From contig NZ_JACIFH010000001.1 of NCBI RefSeq assembly GCF_014197265.1, positions 1,426,001 through 1,490,000 on the forward strand: 64,000 bases of DNA, in the 5' to 3' direction. The translations under genes were made by a program, and so were the position numbers. The notes below the pieces were generated by a model, which saw only the letters and a list, made by a program, of their open reading frames with translations, was not told the origin of the DNA and did no database searches. Numbering within the stretch: position 1 is the first letter of the stretch; every line of letters starts with the position of its first letter. Of this stretch, positions 28,864-37,534 are shown one piece after another. The DNA comes from Microbacterium invictum (GTDB taxonomy: Bacteria > Actinomycetota > Actinomycetes > Actinomycetales > Microbacteriaceae).

Positions 28864-29922
28864 TCAGGCCGCGCGGGCGGGCCCGGCCGGTGCGCTGGGC
28901 AACTCGTTGACCGCGCGGATGAGCTGGTACAGCGAGCCGACCCGGAACTGGTCGTAGACCATGACCAGGCGCGGCAGGTCGAGCAGGTCGTCGTCATCGA
29001 TCTCACGCTGCAGCGGCCCCCGCCGTTCGATGCGTCCCTCGGCGACCAGGTGCCCGAATCGCGCGTTGAGGTCGTCGACCTCGGCATCGGTCGGCTCGGC
29101 ACGCAACCGCATGACCAGACGCTTGCCGACCCACCGCAGCGAGTCGTAGTTCCGCCAGAATTCTGTGATCGCCTCGGCGGCGGCGGTCACCGACTGGGTG
29201 ACGAAGACGCGCTCGAGGTCGTCCGGAGAGATCACGCCGGACGGGATGAGCTGCTCGTCGGCGAAGCGCTGCAGCCCGGCCCAGAACGTGCCGTCCGGCC
29301 GGTCGAGCAGCACGATCGGCGTGGGTTCTGCCTTGCCGGTCTGCTGCAGCGTGAGCAGCTCGAACAGCTCGTCGAGCGTGCCGAAGCCGCCGGGAACGCA
29401 GACGAACCCGTGCGATTCCTTGACGAGCATCAGCTTGCGCGTGAAGAAGTACTTCATGGCCACGACGTTGCTGCTGTCGGCCACGACCATGTTCGGCTTC
29501 TCCTCGAACGGAAGCCGGATCGAGACGCCGATCGACTGCTCGGGGCCGGCGCCTTCAGCCGCCGCCTGCATGATGCCGGGGCCTGCGCCGGTGACGACCA
29601 TCCACCCGCGCTCGGCGAGCGCATGCGCCACGGCTGAGGTCGCACGATAGAGATCGTCGTTGTTCTTCGTCCGCGCCGACCCGAAGATCGTGACCTTCGG
29701 CACGCCCGCGTGCGGAGCGAAGACCCGGAAGGCGGCGCGCATCTCGGCGACGGCCGCCGAGGTGATCTTCAGGTCGAGCCGCGACGGCTCGTCGAGACCC
29801 AGGCCCACGCCGGTCGCGAGGATCCGGGCGACCAGATCCGTGTGGACCGAGATTCCCGCTTCGGCGATGACTTCACGCAGGGCGTCGGTTACTTCGGGTG
29901 GGATCTGTGCGCTGTCCGGCAT
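28864..29922 (-). CDS. LOG family protein (extended)
   Basis: A 352-residue protein of the LOG / TIGR00730 fold. The hallmark PGGFGTLDELFE (PGGxGTxxE) is present, as is GPGIMQAAAEGA at the nucleotide-phosphate site and TIFGSAR at the start of the fold. Family members cleave cytokinin nucleotides or other nucleoside 5'-monophosphates to free base and ribose phosphate. This protein is longer than the compact LOG enzymes, with an extra N-terminal 80 residues and a C-terminal about 100-residue extension of unclear function. The ATG at 29922 is the first sensible start. It ends just beyond the DUF1206 gene (convergent). Confidence 0.8.
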   Translation of the reverse strand: MPDSAQIPPEVTDALREVIAEAGISVHTDLVARILATGVGLGLDEPSRLDLKITSAAVAEMRAAFRVFAPHAGVPKVTIFGSARTKNNDDLYRATSAVAHALAERGWMVVTGAGPGIMQAAAEGAGPEQSIGVSIRLPFEEKPNMVVADSSNVVAMKYFFTRKLMLVKESHGFVCVPGGFGTLDELFELLTLQQTGKAEPTPIVLLDRPDGTFWAGLQRFADEQLIPSGVISPDDLERVFVTQSVTAAAEAITEFWRNYDSLRWVGKRLVMRLRAEPTDAEVDDLNARFGHLVAEGRIERRGPLQREIDDDDLLDLPRLVMVYDQFRVGSLYQLIRAVNELPSAPAGPARAA

Positions 29923-30019
29923 GACACCAGCGTCCCACTTCTGCGCAACAGGCGGCGAACGCACGGCGAACAGAGGGTGTCGGCGCACATTCGACGCGTG
30001 TCCTACGCGCTCGGGCGGA

Positions 30020-31777
30020 TCAGCGCGCCGAGAGGTGCGCGACCGCGTCGGTGGCCGCCACCACTTCGCGGTCGCCGGTGCGACGGTCCCACAGCTCGAC
30101 CTGGCCATCGGCGGCGCCACGCCCCACGATGATGATCTGCGGCACGCCGACCAGCTCGGCATCGCCGAACTTCACTCCGGGCGACACCTTGGGGCGATCG
30201 TCCAGCAGCACGTCGAAGCCGGCGGTCTCGAGGTCGGCGCTGAGCTTCTCTGCGAGATCGAACGCCGCGGCGTCTCGCCCGGTCGCCACGACATGGACGT
30301 CGAACGGCGCGACCGATGCCGGCCAGATCAGGCCTTTGTCGTCGTTGTTGAGCTCGGCGATGATCGCGAGGATGCGGGTGATGCCGATGCCGTACGAGCC
30401 CATCGTGACGGTGACGAGCTTGCCGTTCTCGTCGAGGACCTTGAGCCCGAGCGTCTCGGCGAAGAAGCGGCCGAGCGCGAAGACATGGCCGATCTCCATG
30501 CCGCGTGCGAGCTCGACGGGACCGGAGCCGTCGGGCGCGGGGTCTCCCGCGCGCACGTTCGCGACCTCGACGAAGCCGTCCGACGCGAAGTCGCGACCCG
30601 CGACGAGCGAGTGCACGTGCTTCTGGTCGATGTTGGCACCCGTGATCCACGACGTTCCGTCCACGACGCGGGGGTCGAGGAAGAAGCGGATGCCGGTGGC
30701 CGACTCTTCACCGAGGATGGCCCCCTGCTCCGACCACGGTCCGATGTAGCCCTTGACCAGCAGCGGCTGGCGCTGGAAGTCCTCGGGGGTCGCCGCCTCG
30801 ACGGCGGCGGGCGCGAACGCGACCTCGACGCGCTTGTCGTCGACCTCGCGGTCGCCGGGGATGCCGACGACCACGAGCTCGCGTGTGCCGTCGGGGTGCG
30901 TGAGGGCGAGCACGACGTTCTTGAGCGTGTCGGCGGCCGAGTAGTCGCCCTCGAGCACGGCGTTGGAGTGCGCGACGAGGGTCTCGATCGTCGGGGTGTC
31001 CGGCGAATCGAAGATCACGGGCGTGGGAAGACCGTCGAACGGGATCGCGTCGGGGGCGACCGTCGTGAACGCCTCGACGTTGGCCGCGTAGCCGCCCGCC
31101 GAGCGCACGAAGGTGTCCTCGCCGACGGGGGTGGGGTGCAAGAACTCCTCGCTGCGTGCGCCGCCCATGAGTCCGTTGTCGGCCGCGACGATGACGTACT
31201 CGAGCCCGAGACGCTGGAAGATGCGCTCGTACGCGTCGCGCTGCGCCTGGTACGAGGCATCCTGGCCGTCGTCGGTGTAGTCGAACGAATACGCGTCCTT
31301 CATCGTGAACTCGCGGCCGCGCAGGAGTCCTGCGCGGGGACGCGCCTCGTCGCGGTACTTGTCCTGGATCTGGTAGATCGACAGGGGCAGGTCCTTGTAC
31401 GACGAGTAGAGGTCCCTCACGAGGAGCGTGAACATCTCCTCGTGCGTCGGGGCGAGGAGGTAGTCGGCGCCGCGCCGGTCCTGCAGCCGGAAGATGCCGT
31501 CGCCGTAAGAGGTCCAGCGGCCGGACGCCTCGTAGGGCTCGCGCGGCAGCAGCGCGGGGAAGTGCACCTCGTACGCGCCCGCGTTGCCCATCTCCTCGCG
31601 GACGACGGCTTCGATCCTGGCCTTGACCTTCAGCCCCAGCGGGAGCCAGGTGAAGATGCCGGGTGCGGCGCGACGGATGTAGCCGGCGCGGACCAGCAGC
31701 CGGTGGCTCGTGACCTCGGCGTCGGCCGGGTCTTCACGGAGCGTGCGGAGGAAGAAGTGCGAGAGACGGGTGACCAC
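30020..31777 (-). CDS. proS: Prolyl-tRNA synthetase
   Basis: Class II aminoacyl-tRNA synthetase, 585 residues, of the bacterial type with the editing (INS) domain inserted between motifs 2 and 3. Motif 1 region [25 protein letters not shown], motif 2 [25 protein letters not shown] (landmark only) and motif 3 [13 protein letters not shown] are clear. The C-terminal anticodon-binding domain contains [24 protein letters not shown]. No ATG is available at the expected start; I take GTG at 31777, with TAAGCT eight bases upstream as a possible -10. Other GTG or TTG codons six and nine bases earlier cannot be ruled out. Confidence 0.92.
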   Translation of the reverse strand: MVTRLSHFFLRTLREDPADAEVTSHRLLVRAGYIRRAAPGIFTWLPLGLKVKARIEAVVREEMGNAGAYEVHFPALLPREPYEASGRWTSYGDGIFRLQDRRGADYLLAPTHEEMFTLLVRDLYSSYKDLPLSIYQIQDKYRDEARPRAGLLRGREFTMKDAYSFDYTDDGQDASYQAQRDAYERIFQRLGLEYVIVAADNGLMGGARSEEFLHPTPVGEDTFVRSAGGYAANVEAFTTVAPDAIPFDGLPTPVIFDSPDTPTIETLVAHSNAVLEGDYSAADTLKNVVLALTHPDGTRELVVVGIPGDREVDDKRVEVAFAPAAVEAATPEDFQRQPLLVKGYIGPWSEQGAILGEESATGIRFFLDPRVVDGTSWITGANIDQKHVHSLVAGRDFASDGFVEVANVRAGDPAPDGSGPVELARGMEIGHVFALGRFFAETLGLKVLDENGKLVTVTMGSYGIGITRILAIIAELNNDDKGLIWPASVAPFDVHVVATGRDAAAFDLAEKLSADLETAGFDVLLDDRPKVSPGVKFGDAELVGVPQIIIVGRGAADGQVELWDRRTGDREVVAATDAVAHLSAR

Positions 31778-31837
31778 GAGCACCAAGCTTACTCAGCGCG
31801 GTCGACGGTCCCGCCGGGCGGACCTGCACCGGCGACC

Positions 31838-31843
31838 TACACT
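31838..31843 (+). promoter_or_regulatory. -10 element of leaderless RNB nuclease mRNA
   Basis: TACACT ends six bases before the GTG start at 31850. Confidence 0.55.
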
Positions 31844-31849
31844 GGCCCC

Positions 31850-33295
31850 GTGCCCCGCCGCCGTTCCCGCATCGTCCCGACCGCAGCGCGCGGCGACCTG
31901 GCCGACTCCCTCTCGGCCCTGCGCGCCGAGCTCGGCCTGCCCGAGTCGTTCCCGCCGGCGGTGCAGGCCGAAGCGGACCTCGCTGCGCAGTCCGTGCCGG
32001 TCGAGCCGGCGGCATCCACTCTCGCGGATCTTCGGCACATCGAGTTCCTCACGATCGACCCGGCCGGATCGACCGATCTCGACCAGGCGCTGCATCTGGA
32101 GCGGACGGCAACGGGTGCCGTCCTCCACTACGCGATCGCGGATGTCGCGGCCTATGTCGTTCCCGAGGGGGCGATGGATGCCGAGGCGCGCACCCGTGGC
32201 CAGACCATGTACGCCCCCGACGGGCGCATCCCGCTGCACCCGGCAGTGCTGAGCGAGGGGGCCGCATCGCTGCTGCCAGGCCATGACCGCCGCGCATTCG
32301 TCTGGCGCTTCGTGCTGGACGAGGGCGCGCGACCGGTGGAGACCACGCTGACCCGCGCCGTCGTGCGCTCGCGTGCGCAATGGTCGTACGTCGACGCGCA
32401 GGCGGCGGTGGATGCCGGAACGGCACCCTACTCGCTGACGGCCCTGCCGTGGTTCGGCGCCGAGCGCGCCGCGCGTGAAAGCGAGCGGGGTGGCGCGAGC
32501 CTGAACATCCCCGAGACGCGGGTGGTGAGAGAGCCGGGCGGATACCGGCTCGAGCGCAGTGACGGGGTCCCGCTCGAGGACTGGAACGCGCACGTCTCGC
32601 TGCTGACCGGGATGGCGGCCGCGGAGATCATGCTGGCCGGCCGCATCGGGATTCTGCGCACGATGCCGCCCGCCGCTGCCGAAGACATCGAGGAGTTCCG
32701 TACCCAGACGGTGGCGCTCGGACTGCCGTGGCTGGAGCGGCAGCCCTACGGCGACTACCTGCGCGATCTGCCGCGCACCCCGGCCGCACGGGCGGTGCGC
32801 GAGCACGCGGGCGGGCTGTTCCGCGGTGCGGGATACGTCACGTTCGACGGCGAGGTGCCCGAGCAGACGGTGCAGTCCGCGATCGGAGCGGCGTACGCAC
32901 ACACGACCGCTCCCCTGCGCCGGCTCGTCGATCGCTGGGTGCTCGTGATCTGCGAGGCCCTGGCGAACGGACGCGAGGTGCCGGCCTGGGCGCGAGGGTC
33001 GCTGGCCGAACTTCCGGCGCTCATGACACGCAGTTCGCAGCGTGCGAGCCAGCTGAATGCCGGCGCCCTCGACCGGGTCGAGGCCGCCGTGCTGCACGGC
33101 CGTGAGGGCGAGGAGTTCGAGGGCCTGGTGCTCGCCCGGCGAGGCGACGGTGCACGCGTGCAGCTGCGCCGCCCACCGGTCGAGGCGAAGGTGAAGGGCC
33201 TCGATGACGTCGCACCCGGGACGATCGTGAGGCTGCGCCTGGTTCGCACCTCGATCGCCGACGGCACAGCCTCGTTCACCCCGGTGGTGTCGTGA
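31850..33295 (+). CDS. RNB-domain ribonuclease (RNase II/R type)
   Basis: A 481-residue 3'-5' exoribonuclease-like protein. It is almost only the RNB catalytic domain; the cold-shock and S1 RNA-binding domains of full RNase II/R are reduced or absent. The Mg-binding block is TIDPAGSTDLDQAL; E. coli RNase II has four Asp there, and the fourth is Gln here, while the catalytic third Asp is kept. Further conserved: ADVAAYVVPEGAMD and the Arg-rich APLRRLVDRWV. The start is GTG, placed by the -10 element six bases upstream. It is divergent from proS and ends four bases into an alternative start of the next gene. Confidence 0.85.
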   Translation: MPRRRSRIVPTAARGDLADSLSALRAELGLPESFPPAVQAEADLAAQSVPVEPAASTLADLRHIEFLTIDPAGSTDLDQALHLERTATGAVLHYAIADVAAYVVPEGAMDAEARTRGQTMYAPDGRIPLHPAVLSEGAASLLPGHDRRAFVWRFVLDEGARPVETTLTRAVVRSRAQWSYVDAQAAVDAGTAPYSLTALPWFGAERAARESERGGASLNIPETRVVREPGGYRLERSDGVPLEDWNAHVSLLTGMAAAEIMLAGRIGILRTMPPAAAEDIEEFRTQTVALGLPWLERQPYGDYLRDLPRTPAARAVREHAGGLFRGAGYVTFDGEVPEQTVQSAIGAAYAHTTAPLRRLVDRWVLVICEALANGREVPAWARGSLAELPALMTRSSQRASQLNAGALDRVEAAVLHGREGEEFEGLVLARRGDGARVQLRRPPVEAKVKGLDDVAPGTIVRLRLVRTSIADGTASFTPVVS

Positions 33296-33348
33296 ACGAG
33301 TCGGCAGCCCGGAGTAACGTGGCCCCGACGTCGACGTCAGGAGCAGTC

Positions 33349-33777
33349 ATGGCCACTCTCGGCAACATCACGTTCTACGCGGACGACCCGCGTGCGCTCG
33401 CGCATTTCTGGTCCGGTGTGTTCGGCTATCCGGCGCTGGAGTGGGAAGAGCCCATGAAGAGCGAACTGCTGGCCGCGGGACTCACCGAAGCCGACCTGGC
33501 CACCCGCGCTCTGGCCGAAGATCCCGAGGGAATCGGCCCGCGGCTGTTCTTCCATCACGCCGACGGCCCCAAACGGGGCCGCAACCGGCTGCATCTGGAC
33601 GTGTCGGTCGCTCGAGACGGCGACGGCGACCACCGCTCACGGCTTGAGACCGAGAAAGACCGCCTGGTGGCGCTCGGCGCGACCGTCGTGCGACTCGTGG
33701 ACCAGCAGTGGGGGCCGTGGCCGGACCTCTATTACCAGCTCCGGGACCCCGAGGGGAACGAGTTCTGCCTGCAGTGA
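33349..33777 (+). CDS. VOC (glyoxalase/bleomycin resistance-like) family protein
   Basis: A 142-residue beta-alpha-beta-beta-beta metal-dependent fold. NITFYADDPRALAHFWSGVFGYPALEWEE and NRLHLDVSVARDGD, then LYYQLRDPEGNEFCLQ give the paired modules; the final glutamate/aspartate cluster PEGNEF is the usual end. The lineage resembles VOC proteins of actinobacteria with unknown substrate. I chose the ATG at 33349 because CAGGAG lies five bases upstream; the GTG at 33292 would overlap the previous gene. Confidence 0.75.
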   Translation: MATLGNITFYADDPRALAHFWSGVFGYPALEWEEPMKSELLAAGLTEADLATRALAEDPEGIGPRLFFHHADGPKRGRNRLHLDVSVARDGDGDHRSRLETEKDRLVALGATVVRLVDQQWGPWPDLYYQLRDPEGNEFCLQ

Positions 33778-33810
33778 GCCGACCTCAGCCGATCTGTCGT
33801 CGCGCGCGCC

Positions 33811-34326
33811 CTACGGCATGACGCGTGCGAGGGGGCCGATCCCCTCCCGGCGTTCGAACACCAGGTGCGTCTCGGTCGTGCGGACCGTCTCGTGCACCGT
33901 GATGTGCTGCAGCACGATGTCGCGCAGCGCGGCGGCGTCTTCGACCGCGACATGCACGAGGAAGTCATCCTCGCCGGCGACGTGGAACACCTCGATCACT
34001 CCCGGCGTGCGCTCGAGCGAGTCGAACAGCCGGCCCACGCCTTCGCGCGTGTGCCGGCCCAGGCGCACCCGGATGACCGCCTGCAGCGGGAGCCCGAGTG
34101 CGGCCGGATCGAGGACCACGCGCACGCCTGCGATCACCCCGCGGGATCGCAGCAGCCGCACCCGGTAGGCGCAGGTCGACTCCGCCACGCCCAGCTCGGC
34201 GGCGAGCGCCTTGTTGGAGCGGCCCGGCTGCCGCACGAGGGCAGCCAGAATCCGCAGGTCGAGGTCGTCAAGGCCTGACGGCGAGGCTTGTGGATCGGAC
34301 AATCTGCGTCTCCCTCCGGCATCCAT
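33811..34326 (-). CDS. Lrp/AsnC family transcriptional regulator
   Basis: A 171-residue feast/famine regulator. The N-terminal DNA-binding domain has LDDLDLRILAALVRQPGRSNKALAAELGVAESTCAYRVRLLRSRGVI; the C-terminal RAM ligand domain includes IEVFHVAGEDDFLVHVAVED. It is divergent from a cystathionine/methionine gamma-lyase-type gene and close to ACC deaminase, which in proteobacteria is governed by a Lrp-type regulator, AcdR. It may therefore respond to amino acids such as Met, Cys or ACC; this is inference. Confidence 0.85.
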   Translation of the reverse strand: MDAGGRRRLSDPQASPSGLDDLDLRILAALVRQPGRSNKALAAELGVAESTCAYRVRLLRSRGVIAGVRVVLDPAALGLPLQAVIRVRLGRHTREGVGRLFDSLERTPGVIEVFHVAGEDDFLVHVAVEDAAALRDIVLQHITVHETVRTTETHLVFERREGIGPLARVMP

Positions 34327-34329
34327 CCT

Positions 34330-34356
34330 TGGCGGATCTTCAATGATCTGGCGGAT
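34330..34356. promoter_or_regulatory. Candidate Lrp-type binding repeats
   Basis: TGGCGGAT occurs at 34330-34337 and again at 34349-34356, 19 bp apart, in the 90-bp divergent region. The sequence GATC-TTCAAT-GATC lies between. Placement suits autoregulation and control of the lyase. Confidence 0.35.
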
Positions 34357-34416
34357 TGACGTCGCGTTCCACAGTATCGTTCGACAGTCACCGCCTGTTC
34401 AGCAACACTCGACGGC

Positions 34417-35634
34417 ATGACCCGTCCACAGCATCCCGACACCCTCGCCGTCCACGGCGGTCGCGACGACCTCGCCGCGCTCGGCGTGCACGCTCCCCCG
34501 CTCGACCTCTCCTCGACCTACCCGCTCCCGGATGTCGGGCTCGGCGGCGACTCATACGAGGCGCTGGCATCGGGCGGCACGCCCATCGAGGGCGGCAGTC
34601 ATGTCTACGCCCGGCTCTGGAACCCGACGGTCGCACGCTTCGAAGAGGGCTTGGCACGGCTGGAGGGCACCGAGGCGGCGGTCGCATTCGCGTCGGGGAT
34701 GGCCGCGCTGACGGCTGTCCTGCTGTCGCACACGGTCTCGGTCGGCAGGCCCCACGTCGTCGCGGTGCGCCCGCTCTACGGCGGCAGCGACCACCTGCTG
34801 GCGACGGGACTGCTCGGCACCGAGGTGTCGTACTGCAGTCCCGGCGAGGTCGCCGCCCACATTCGCGAAGACACGGGAGTCGTGCTGCTCGAGACGCCGG
34901 CCAACCCGACGCTGGAGGTGGTCGACATCGCCGGCGTGGTCGCCCGGGCCGGGCGTGTGCCGGTCGTCGTCGACAACACGTTCGCGACGCCGGTGCTGCA
35001 GAACCCCACGGCCCACGGCGCGGCGATGTCGCTGCACAGCGCGACGAAGTATCTCGGCGGCCACGGTGACGTGATCGGCGGCGTCGTCGCGTGCTCGGAG
35101 GAGACGGCCGCGGCCCTGCGCCAGGTGCGCGCGATCACCGGGTCGATCCTGCACCCGCTGGCCGCCTACCTGCTGCACCGCGGCCTGCAGACGCTGCCGG
35201 TGCGCATGCGCGCGCAACAGCAGTCCGCCGCCCGCATCGCCGCGTGGCTGCAGCGTCACGACGCGGTCGCGCAGGTGTTCTACCCGGGTCTTGCGGACGA
35301 CCCGCTCGTGGGAACCCAGCAGCGCGGCGGCGGGGCGATGGTGTCGATGCGGCTGCGCGGCGGGTACGACGCGGCCGCGCGCGTCGCCGAGTCGACCGCG
35401 CTGTTCACGCACGCGGTCTCGCTCGGCGGCGTCGACTCGCTCGTGCAGCACCCAGCAGCTCTGACCCACCGGCCGGTGGCGCCCGAGGCCCGACCGGGCG
35501 CCGACATCCTGCGACTGTCCATCGGACTGGAGCACGTCGACGACCTCATCGCCGACCTCGCGCAGGCCCTCGACGGCACTCTCGTGCGTTCGGACCCGGA
35601 TCGCGTGCCGGCGGAGCAGGTCGCGGTCGGCTAG
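34417..35634 (+). CDS. Trans-sulfuration family PLP lyase (cystathionine/methionine gamma-lyase type)
   Basis: A 405-residue fold-type I PLP enzyme. YARLWNPTVARFEEGLARLEGTEAAVAFASGMAA contains the tetramer/phosphate-binding segment, and LHSATKYLGGHGDVIGGVV carries the Schiff-base lysine. VDNTFATPVLQNP is a further family block. The start and length fit cystathionine gamma-synthase/lyase and methionine gamma-lyase; which reaction occurs cannot be decided by eye. The neighbours (Lrp regulator, ACC deaminase) suggest sulfur-amino-acid breakdown. No strong Shine-Dalgarno is visible before the ATG. Confidence 0.8.
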   Translation: MTRPQHPDTLAVHGGRDDLAALGVHAPPLDLSSTYPLPDVGLGGDSYEALASGGTPIEGGSHVYARLWNPTVARFEEGLARLEGTEAAVAFASGMAALTAVLLSHTVSVGRPHVVAVRPLYGGSDHLLATGLLGTEVSYCSPGEVAAHIREDTGVVLLETPANPTLEVVDIAGVVARAGRVPVVVDNTFATPVLQNPTAHGAAMSLHSATKYLGGHGDVIGGVVACSEETAAALRQVRAITGSILHPLAAYLLHRGLQTLPVRMRAQQQSAARIAAWLQRHDAVAQVFYPGLADDPLVGTQQRGGGAMVSMRLRGGYDAAARVAESTALFTHAVSLGGVDSLVQHPAALTHRPVAPEARPGADILRLSIGLEHVDDLIADLAQALDGTLVRSDPDRVPAEQVAVG

Positions 35635-35676
35635 GCCCGCGACGCCACCGCGCACGCCCACTCGATCGCCAGCGCA

Positions 35677-35736
35677 GGCGAACTCACCGACACAGGACGT
35701 TCCGGGCCGAGATCGTCCTGTGTGCGCGATTTCTCC
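35677..35736. repeat. Palindromic element copy C (21-18-21)
   Basis: Left arm 35677-35697 and right arm 35716-35736 pair at 16 of 21 positions, spacer 18 bases, same consensus as copies A and B. It fills most of the intergenic space between the PLP lyase and ACC deaminase. Confidence 0.8.
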
Positions 35737-35811
35737 TGCGTGGGTGATGTCCGCGACACGCGGGCGCCGCGCACACGACACAGCGCGGAACAAGGTGGGA
35801 GGATCCACGAC

Positions 35812-36831
35812 ATGACGCTCCACCAGTTCCCCCGCTATCCCCTGACGTTCGGGCCGAGCCCGCTGCAGCACCTGAAGCGCCTCACGCAGCACCTCGGCGG
35901 TGCCGAGATCTGGGCCAAGCGTGAGGACGTCAACAGCGGTCTCGCCTTCGGCGGCAACAAGACCCGCAAACTCGAGTACATCGTTCCCGACGTCCTGGCA
36001 TCCGGTGCCGACACGCTCGTCTCGATCGGCGGCTACCAGTCCAATCACACCCGCCAAGTGGCCGCCGTCGCGGCTCACCTGGGGCTGAAGGCACGCCTCG
36101 TACAGGAGAAGTGGGTGCCGTGGGACGACCCCACGAACGACCGCGTCGGCAACATCCTGCTCTCTCGGATGATGGGCGCCGACTCGCGGCTCGATGATGC
36201 CGGGTTCGACATCGGCATCCGCGATTCGTGGACGCAGGCGCTGAGAGAGGTGGAGGATGCCGGGGGCACGCCGTACCCGATCCCGGCCGGCGCCAGCGAG
36301 CATCGCCTCGGCGGGCTGGGCTTCGCGAACTGGGCGTTCGAGGTCGCCGAGCAGGAGAAGCAGCTGGGGGTCTTCTTCGACACGATCATCGTCTGCACCG
36401 TCACGGGTTCGACGCACGCCGGCATGATCGCCGGCTTCGCGGCTCTGGAAGAGCTCACGGGTGTCAGGCGGCGCGTGCTCGGCATCGACGCCTCGGCCAC
36501 TCTCGAGAAGACCCGCGACCAGGTCGCGCGCATCGCCCGGAACACCGCAGAGCTGATCGAGCTGGGCCGCGAACTGCGTGACGACGAGATCCAGGTGCTC
36601 GAGGGCTGGGCCGGCGAGCTGTACGGGTTGCCGGTCGAGTCGACGATGGATGCCATGACTCTCGGCGCCCAGCTGGAAGCGATGATCACGGACCCGGTCT
36701 ACGAGGGCAAGTCGCTCGCGGGCCTGATCGACCTCGTGCGCGGAGGCGACATCCCGAAGGACTCGACGGTGCTGTACGCGCACCTGGGCGGGCAGCCGGC
36801 GATCAATGCCTACCACTCGCTGTGGGGCTGA
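35812..36831 (+). CDS. acdS: 1-aminocyclopropane-1-carboxylate deaminase
   Basis: PLP enzyme opening the cyclopropane ring of ACC to 2-oxobutyrate and ammonia. The 339 residues match AcdS. The Schiff-base lysine is in [10 protein letters not shown] (near residue 50). Discriminating features support true ACC deaminase over D-cysteine desulfhydrase: the Tyr-Glu pair in [14 protein letters not shown] and Leu in [24 protein letters not shown] and [11 protein letters not shown] are also family blocks. GGGAGG stands nine bases before the ATG. ACC deaminase lowers plant ethylene and lets bacteria use ACC as nitrogen, so plant association is plausible. Confidence 0.9.
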   Translation: MTLHQFPRYPLTFGPSPLQHLKRLTQHLGGAEIWAKREDVNSGLAFGGNKTRKLEYIVPDVLASGADTLVSIGGYQSNHTRQVAAVAAHLGLKARLVQEKWVPWDDPTNDRVGNILLSRMMGADSRLDDAGFDIGIRDSWTQALREVEDAGGTPYPIPAGASEHRLGGLGFANWAFEVAEQEKQLGVFFDTIIVCTVTGSTHAGMIAGFAALEELTGVRRRVLGIDASATLEKTRDQVARIARNTAELIELGRELRDDEIQVLEGWAGELYGLPVESTMDAMTLGAQLEAMITDPVYEGKSLAGLIDLVRGGDIPKDSTVLYAHLGGQPAINAYHSLWG

Positions 36832-36839
36832 GCGCGCCG

Positions 36840-36863
36840 TAGACTAAGTCACATGACTAAGTC
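36840..36863 (+). promoter_or_regulatory. phd promoter and tandem operator
   Basis: TAGACT (36840-36845) is a -10 element seven bases before the antitoxin ATG. GACTAAGTC occurs at 36842-36850 and 36855-36863, 13 bp apart; each copy is a near-perfect palindrome around its central A. They cover the -10 and the start codon, as expected for autorepression by the antitoxin or toxin-antitoxin complex. Confidence 0.65.
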
Positions 36864-37125
36864 GGATTCCCCCGCCATCACGGTGGTCGGCGTACATGAA
36901 GCGAAGACGAACCTTTCACGGCTTCTGCGAATGGTCGAGAGCGGCGCGGAGGTGGAGATCAGGCGCGGGGGCTCCCCGATCGCGCGACTCCTCCCGATCG
37001 ACGACGCCCCACCGAAACGGCAACTCGGGATCGACAAGGGAAAGATCTGGATCTCCGACGATTTCGACGAGCCGATGACGGAGATCGAACAGGCGATTGC
37101 GAGCAATGACCTCTTTCCTGCTTGA
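36853..37125 (+). CDS. Phd/YefM-type antitoxin
   Basis: A 90-residue antitoxin. VVGVHEAKTNLSRLLRMVESGAEVEIRRGGSPIARLLPI is the Phd/YefM DNA-binding and dimerisation part; the acidic C-terminal stretch after DDFDEPMTEIEQAI would wrap the toxin. It precedes a PIN-domain toxin with a 20-bp overlap, the normal type II order. Its promoter carries a tandem operator at the start codon. Confidence 0.85.
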   Translation: MTKSDSPAITVVGVHEAKTNLSRLLRMVESGAEVEIRRGGSPIARLLPIDDAPPKRQLGIDKGKIWISDDFDEPMTEIEQAIASNDLFPA

Positions 37126-37498
37126 TACACACGTCTGGCTGTGGATGCTCGACGACAACCCTCGGTTGCGTGGGCGCATCCGAGCCATCGTCCAGGACGA
37201 GTCCTCTGACCTCCATCTGTCTGCCGCCAGTCTGTGGGAGATCTCCATCAAGATGCATCAGGGCCGATTGCGCCTTGCCGGATCGACCGAGGAGCATCTT
37301 CGAGATCGCCTGCGCGTCACCCGGGTCTCGGCCGTGCCCATCGACGCCTCCGACGCCTTCGCGGCCGGTGCGCTGCCACACCACCACGCTGATCCCTTCG
37401 ACCGGATGATCGTCACCCACGCGCGCGCACTGAAGGTGCCACTGCTCACCGCCGACCCGCGGCTCGCGGCGTACGACGTCGAGACCGTCATGGACTGA
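37106..37498 (+). CDS. PIN-domain toxin (VapC type)
   Basis: A 130-residue PIN ribonuclease. The four acidic residues are visible: Asp in LLDTHVWLWML, Glu in AASLWEISIK, Asp in HADPFDRMIV and Asp in LLTADPRL. Such toxins cleave tRNA or rRNA when released from the antitoxin. The ATG at 37106 lies inside the antitoxin gene, so translation is coupled; a TTG nine bases before is possible but less likely. The antitoxin is Phd-like rather than VapB-like, a common pairing for this PIN subgroup. Confidence 0.85.
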   Translation: MTSFLLDTHVWLWMLDDNPRLRGRIRAIVQDESSDLHLSAASLWEISIKMHQGRLRLAGSTEEHLRDRLRVTRVSAVPIDASDAFAAGALPHHHADPFDRMIVTHARALKVPLLTADPRLAAYDVETVMD

Positions 37499-37534
37499 GG
37501 CGAGTGAGCCGACCGGCCCGGACAGCGCACCGGG

